From NCBI GenBank assembly GCA_031256755.1, contig JAIRPZ010000245.1:1-9844 (forward strand): a DNA stretch of 9,844 nucleotides, read 5' to 3'. Shown here piece after piece: positions 6,319-9,844 of this stretch. Position 1 is the first letter of the stretch, and the number at the start of each line of letters is the position of its first letter. The notes beneath the pieces are model-generated. The model saw nothing but the letters and a program-made list of their open reading frames with translations. It was not told the origin of the DNA and made no database searches. This stretch comes from Planctomycetaceae bacterium. GTDB taxonomy: Bacteria > Planctomycetota > Planctomycetia > Pirellulales > Thermoguttaceae. Both the position numbers and the translations under genes were made by a program.

Positions 6319-7125
6319 ATGCCTTTTCAAACGATTTACACTTCCGGTACCGGTATGCTGGGAATGGAAAAAAAACTCAACACCATTTCCAATAATCTGG
6401 CCAATATGGAGACAACGGCATTCAAGAAACAGCGGTGCAATTTTGAGGATTTATTTTACGACAACCTCCGCTACCCCGGTTCGCAGGATGTCAATGGTGA
6501 ATTCGCCGCCACCGGCATTGCCGTCGGCGTAGGAACGAGGGTGACGAGTATTCAATCCGATTTTTCGCTCGGTTCGATAACCGAAACAAACCGCAATCTT
6601 GACGTTGCGATTACCGGCGAGGGATTTTTTCAATGTACGGATTCTTTCACGGGCGAAATTTTTTACAGCCGGGCGGGCAATTTCAGTGTGAACCCTAACG
6701 GAATTTTGGTTCTCGGCAGTTCACACACCGGCAGACCGGTTGAGCCGCAGATTACGGTTCCTGACGGAACGGAACAAATTCAGATTGATGACAGCGGAAT
6801 CGTTTGGGTGGCTCAAAACGGCGATGTGCAGCAGTTGCAGAATATCGGACAAATTGAACTGGCGCGTTTTATTAACCCGGAGGGTTTGCTTCGTGTCGGA
6901 GAAAATTTGTACCGGGAAACGGAAGCGTCGGGTGCGCCGGCGGTGAACAATCCCGGCATTAACGGGACAGGGAAGTTGAAAGCGCAGCATTTGGAAATGT
7001 CGAATGTCCAGCCGGTGCAGGAACTGATTGACATGATTACATCGCAGCGGGCTTACGAATTGAACAGTAAATCCACGCAAACCGGCGATCAAATCCTGCA
7101 AACCGTCATCAGCATTAAACGGTAG
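6319..7125 (+). CDS. flgG: Flagellar distal rod protein FlgG
   Basis: This is a 268-residue protein, close to the usual 260 of FlgG. FlgG builds the distal rod of the flagellar basal body, spanning the periplasm between the proximal rod and the hook, and is exported by the flagellar type III system without a cleaved signal. The N-terminal rod signature is NNLANMETTAFKKQR (25-39). The middle domain has LDVAITGEGFFQ (94-105) and YSRAGNFSVNPNG (116-128). The C-terminal helix carries EMSNVQPVQELIDMITSQRA (226-245), followed by YELNSKSTQTGDQIL. NFEDLFYD and VGVGTRV near the N-terminus favour FlgG over FlgF. No flgF, flgA, flgH or flgI is adjacent, so it stands apart from a flagellar operon here. 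It ends in TAG, 9 bases from the end of the convergent gene. Confidence 0.93.
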   Translation: MPFQTIYTSGTGMLGMEKKLNTISNNLANMETTAFKKQRCNFEDLFYDNLRYPGSQDVNGEFAATGIAVGVGTRVTSIQSDFSLGSITETNRNLDVAITGEGFFQCTDSFTGEIFYSRAGNFSVNPNGILVLGSSHTGRPVEPQITVPDGTEQIQIDDSGIVWVAQNGDVQQLQNIGQIELARFINPEGLLRVGENLYRETEASGAPAVNNPGINGTGKLKAQHLEMSNVQPVQELIDMITSQRAYELNSKSTQTGDQILQTVISIKR

Positions 7126-7134
7126 GAAAACGCG

Positions 7135-7593
7135 CTAGACACCGCCTTGACGATTGCCGCGGAGAAAGGATTCCGTAATGGCTTCCAACACATCTTCAAC
7201 CGGTACGGTCTCGCCGTTATGAATAATCAGTTGGTTGCCCGTCTGCCAAAAAACGGCAAACGTTTGTCCGGCATGCTCAAAACACAATACCGTCGCGACA
7301 TTCATTAAATCCAAATAAAAAAACGTCATCTCAAAACCGGTGATCCTCTTGCCATGCACCACCTTGTCAAATCGGTTCACTTCAATATCGTCATATTCCG
7401 ACCGCATTGTTTCTGCGGCTTCCTCCGCAATATCATCCGGGTTCGTGCCGAACGGATATTTTTTCAGAATCCAGAATGCACCGGAATGATTGGACAGTTG
7501 CAGCATACCGTCCGCCGCCCCGATTTCCGATTCTTCGAGAATCCAGTTTTCAGGATACGCAAAATAAAGATGGTGACGGGTGTATTCTTTCAT
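7135..7593 (-). CDS. Small PsbP/DcrB-like protein of unknown function
   Basis: This is a 152-residue protein with no signal peptide or membrane segment, so it is probably cytoplasmic. It opens with YTRHHLYFAYPENWILEESE (4-23), the 'F.YP..W' start typical of the PsbP/DcrB/Mog1-like fold, and then alternates strands and helices: FWILKKYPFG (40-49), a helix at about 52-68, ITGFEMTFFYLDL (84-96), TVLCFEHAGQTFAVFWQTGN (101-120) and a final helix. I recall similar short proteins in planctomycetes; no function is known to me. The gene lies 41 bases downstream of the PAS-GAF-receiver gene on the same strand with no terminator between, which suggests one operon. It may be a partner or simply a passenger. 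It is convergent with flgG, with only 9 bases between the stops. Confidence 0.75.
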   Translation of the reverse strand: MKEYTRHHLYFAYPENWILEESEIGAADGMLQLSNHSGAFWILKKYPFGTNPDDIAEEAAETMRSEYDDIEVNRFDKVVHGKRITGFEMTFFYLDLMNVATVLCFEHAGQTFAVFWQTGNQLIIHNGETVPVEDVLEAITESFLRGNRQGGV

Positions 7594-7634
7594 AACGCAG
7601 ACAATGTATGATGATACTTAACGCGGATGATATT

Positions 7635-9305
7635 TTAACTTCGTTTCTGCTGCTGTTGCTGTTCCGCTTTCAGAATGACCATTTTCAGCGAATCAAGCAA
7701 CTGCGTTAGAATAAAGGGCTTAAAAATCGGTTTCGGTACTCCGGCTTGCGTTGCCCGTATCGTCACGTGTCCGCTGTCGTAGCCGAAACTCCGCATATAC
7801 AGAAACGGTACAAAACCCATCGCGGACGAAGGACAACTCGGATCGTTTTCCGGCGGTTCGCAAATCGTAAAAAGCGGACGGTTCTGAAACCGCTTGCAGT
7901 AAATACACCTCACCTTTCGGAAAAACGAAAACGCCGACATATCCGGCAGTTTAATGTCGCTCATAAACGCATCGTAATGCGTTGTTTCCAGCATCTTTAA
8001 TGCGCCGTAGCCGGTGGTCGATGCTTCTACAGTGCTGCCGTAATAAAACAGCAGCCGGCTTAATTCCTTTCCGACCGACTCGTCGCCGTCCGCTATTAAA
8101 ATCCGTCTGCCGCGGAGCATCGGATAATTGTTGCAGTCGGTGGACGAAAGTTCCGGCGGTAAATCCGTTGTCAGCGTTGCAATATGCCCTTGAAAAGCAT
8201 TTTGTATCTGCCGGGCATAGTCCCGTACACGGGTGAAAGAAGTCACAATATCGTCAAAATTCAAAACTTCGGGATGTTCCCGGATTTCATCAATCGGCAG
8301 CCGGGCGGTCTCATTCAAAATCAGATTCAGCGGACCAATCGAATCGGTAAAAACTTTTTCGATGCTGCGGAAAGCGGTCTCTTTTTGTTCGACTGACAGC
8401 AGTTCGAGCGTGTGAATCGCTCCCGCCACGTTGTCGGCAAATGTTTCAAGCAGTTCCAAATCAGTATCGTCAAAAGCATTCGGCTGTGTACTTTCCACGT
8501 CAAAGGTTCCGATGACGCTGCCGCGGTGGAGCAGCGGTACGGTCAGTGAACTTCGTGCGCCGGCGGCACCTTCGATAAAAAACGGATCTTCGCTGGAATC
8601 GTCCATTTTGTAACTTTTGCCGTGGAACGCAACCCAACCGGTAATACCGTTGCCGTCCTGACTGACGTAAAGATTTCTCAATCGGGCTTCTTCAGCCATG
8701 CCGAAAGTGAAAAGCGGTTCCAGCAGATTATTGTCCCGCTCGGATTTCACACGGACTTCAACAGCAGAAAATTTAAGAATTTCTTGAGTATACTTGGCGA
8801 TTTTTGCTCTTAAAATGTTGGTACGGTCTTTTGGCGAACGCTGAAGAATGTCTTTTTTCGATAAATCGGCGAGTTCTTTGCAGACCTCGCGGAGGCGAAT
8901 CCATTTTTCTTCTTTGATTGTTTGGTTGGTCACGTCGTGCAGTGTGACGACATAGCGGGTCACTTTTTCTTCGGCGTTGAAGACGGGACCGACTTCCATT
9001 TGCAGGAATTTGCCGGAATATTTGATTTCGAGAACGGTTACGGAAGGGAGTCCGGTCCGCCGGACTTTGGAAAACGGGACGAAGTCAGGACCCCGCATGG
9101 CCGGTCTGCCGAGTACGGTAAAAAATTTTTTGCCGGCGGGATTGTCGATGCCGCCCCACTCGCAAAATTTTTGGTTGCACCAAATAATATTTTGTTCGAG
9201 ATCAGTGAGAACAAGAGCGGCTGGAATGTTTTCCAGGATATTCTTCTCGAAGTTGTGCGGGGATTGCGGCTGTTCCGGCATAACGGGCATAAAAACATCA
9301 TTCAT
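7635..9305 (-). CDS. PAS-GAF-receiver signalling protein without kinase or output domain
   Basis: This is a 556-residue soluble protein. A PAS domain (about 22-125: IPAALVLTDLEQNIIWCNQKF to TLHDVT) precedes a helical linker and a GAF domain (about 160-300, with GITGWVAFHGK and SSLTVPLLHRGSVIGTFDVES). Residues 300-385 are mostly helical, like a dimerisation stalk, but show no kinase H-box and no ATPase domain follows. A receiver domain (398-545) has the acidic pair Asp406/Asp408 in LIADGDES, phospho-acceptor Asp450 in MSDIKLPD, and Lys529 in FKPF. Between helix 3 and strand 4 lies an extra stretch of about 30 residues with four cysteines (467, 470, 482, 491). The C-terminus is a short Gln run then KRS. 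It probably senses a small ligand or redox state and is phosphorylated by a separate kinase; the output is unknown. ATG 9305 is supported by a promoter directly upstream. Confidence 0.87.
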   Translation of the reverse strand: MNDVFMPVMPEQPQSPHNFEKNILENIPAALVLTDLEQNIIWCNQKFCEWGGIDNPAGKKFFTVLGRPAMRGPDFVPFSKVRRTGLPSVTVLEIKYSGKFLQMEVGPVFNAEEKVTRYVVTLHDVTNQTIKEEKWIRLREVCKELADLSKKDILQRSPKDRTNILRAKIAKYTQEILKFSAVEVRVKSERDNNLLEPLFTFGMAEEARLRNLYVSQDGNGITGWVAFHGKSYKMDDSSEDPFFIEGAAGARSSLTVPLLHRGSVIGTFDVESTQPNAFDDTDLELLETFADNVAGAIHTLELLSVEQKETAFRSIEKVFTDSIGPLNLILNETARLPIDEIREHPEVLNFDDIVTSFTRVRDYARQIQNAFQGHIATLTTDLPPELSSTDCNNYPMLRGRRILIADGDESVGKELSRLLFYYGSTVEASTTGYGALKMLETTHYDAFMSDIKLPDMSAFSFFRKVRCIYCKRFQNRPLFTICEPPENDPSCPSSAMGFVPFLYMRSFGYDSGHVTIRATQAGVPKPIFKPFILTQLLDSLKMVILKAEQQQQQKRS

Positions 9306-9310
9306 AGCAG

Positions 9311-9339
9311 ATTATACTCTACCGGAGTGCCCTTTGCAA
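9311..9339 (-). promoter_or_regulatory. Strong sigma-70-like promoter for the PAS-GAF-receiver operon
   Basis: On the minus strand, TTGCAA (9334-9339), a 17-base spacer and a perfect TATAAT (9311-9316) are followed after only 5 bases by the ATG at 9305. The expected transcription start falls at or within a base or two of the start codon, which suggests a leaderless mRNA. Imperfect arms CCGGAG (9322-9327) and CTCCGG (9354-9359) flank the -35 region and could be an operator. Confidence 0.5.
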
Positions 9340-9386
9340 GTTTTTCCTTTTTGCTCCGGGAAAATCCCCAGTCCGTTGCGGAGTAT

Positions 9387-9844
9387 TACATTTGGCGAGC
9401 GTTTTGAGGTTTTACTCTCAATTGTTCTCTCACTTCCCGCAAAGTCCGCTCCTCCTTCTTCGTCAGACGCACTACTGCTCCCGCCATTCCCGTCGAGAAC
9501 GTCCAAACCTCAACGCCGCACTCCGAAAAACGTGTTTGTCGTCCGGTTCCCGCTGTTTCACGCCGGAAAAAATTAACGGCAACTGTTCCGGCGTTTTCTT
9601 GTTGTTGGTCTTCACCTGAAAAATGCCATCCCGATGATATTGATAAATCACTTCAAGCAGCGGACGTTGCCTATAAACCGCATCGCCGGTTAATATCGGC
9701 AACGCCGGCTCAAGTTATGGCAATGACGGTGTGAAACGGATGGGAGACTCCATGTTTTGACCGCGGGTCGGGAACGCGGCGGATGTTTCGGAAGAGGACA
9801 TTGCGAACTCCGTTGGAAATGGAGGAACAGAAATAAGTCTCTGT
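9387..9844 (-). pseudogene. Decayed ISAs1-like DDE transposase with internal deletion, incomplete at window edge
   Basis: Three pieces lie on the minus strand in different frames. 9713-9844 gives 44 codons including NIRRVPDPRSKHGVSHP, like the N-terminal 'DPR...G..HP' region of ISAs1/H-repeat transposases, then stops at TGA (9710-9712). In the next frame, 9475-9705 gives LPILTGDAVYRQRPLLEVI and DGIFQVKTNN, which resemble the catalytic-core stretch around the second acidic residue. A third frame runs on to about 9387 with weak similarity. About 150 residues that normally separate the first two pieces are missing, so the gene has a large internal deletion plus frameshifts and cannot make an active enzyme. 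The start lies beyond the window. No terminal inverted repeats were identified. The region 9306-9386 holds only the promoter described separately. Confidence 0.6.

Noticed and set aside
7635..7665. CTG/CAG triplet run near the end of the PAS-GAF-receiver gene as a repeat tract
   Set aside because: It is short and interrupted, and simply encodes the Gln-rich tail.
1..9844. CRISPR array, tRNA or rRNA genes, toxin-antitoxin pair, defence island
   Set aside because: I saw no regular direct-repeat spacing, no T-loop/cloverleaf signatures, and none of the genes matches these systems.

Overview
The window looks like chromosomal DNA of a Planctomycetota bacterium, most likely a host-associated or anaerobic member of the Pirellulales/Thermoguttaceae group. 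This is inferred from protein style, not from a search. The pointers are a small carboxypeptidase-regulatory-like lipoprotein of the kind abundant in planctomycetes, a eukaryotic-style UDP-sugar pyrophosphorylase, a planctomycete-type PAS-GAF-receiver protein followed by a small PsbP/DcrB-like protein, a secreted WD40 protein, and no convincing Shine-Dalgarno sequence before any start codon. Base composition and codon use look even across the genes. I saw no rRNA, tRNA or CRISPR array.

Layout. 1-966 (minus): a secreted WD40-type gene cut by an in-frame TAG and running off the left edge. 967-1107: a divergent promoter region. 1108-2016 (plus): apbE, FAD:protein FMN transferase, followed by a GC-rich hairpin. 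2111-2535 (plus): a small lipoprotein whose signal peptide is broken by an apparent 1-base loss. 2550-2650: a nested AT-rich inverted repeat, then an orphan lipoprotein-like signal sequence. 2734-4179 (plus): a UAP1/AGX-like uridylyltransferase. 4232-4882 (plus): a membrane-anchored cupin. 5045-6202 (plus): an HtrA/DegS-type serine protease with one PDZ domain. 6319-7125 (plus): flgG, the distal flagellar rod protein, preceded by a perfect 10-bp inverted repeat. 7135-7593 and 7635-9305 (minus): a probable two-gene operon of a PAS-GAF-receiver signalling protein and a small PsbP/DcrB-like protein, convergent with flgG. 9387-9844 (minus): the remains of an ISAs1-like DDE transposase with a large internal deletion.

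The plus-strand genes do not form one pathway. They are mostly envelope-associated functions: flavinylation of exported proteins, lipoprotein, nucleotide-sugar supply, envelope protease and flagellar rod. The minus-strand pair is a cytoplasmic sensor module. I found no complete new defence or mobile system. The best leads are the Cys4 insertion inside the receiver domain, the hairpin or operator before flgG, promoters sitting almost on top of start codons (possible leaderless mRNAs), and the cluster of lesions (nonsense codon, frameshift, transposase decay), which is either real gene decay or sequencing error.
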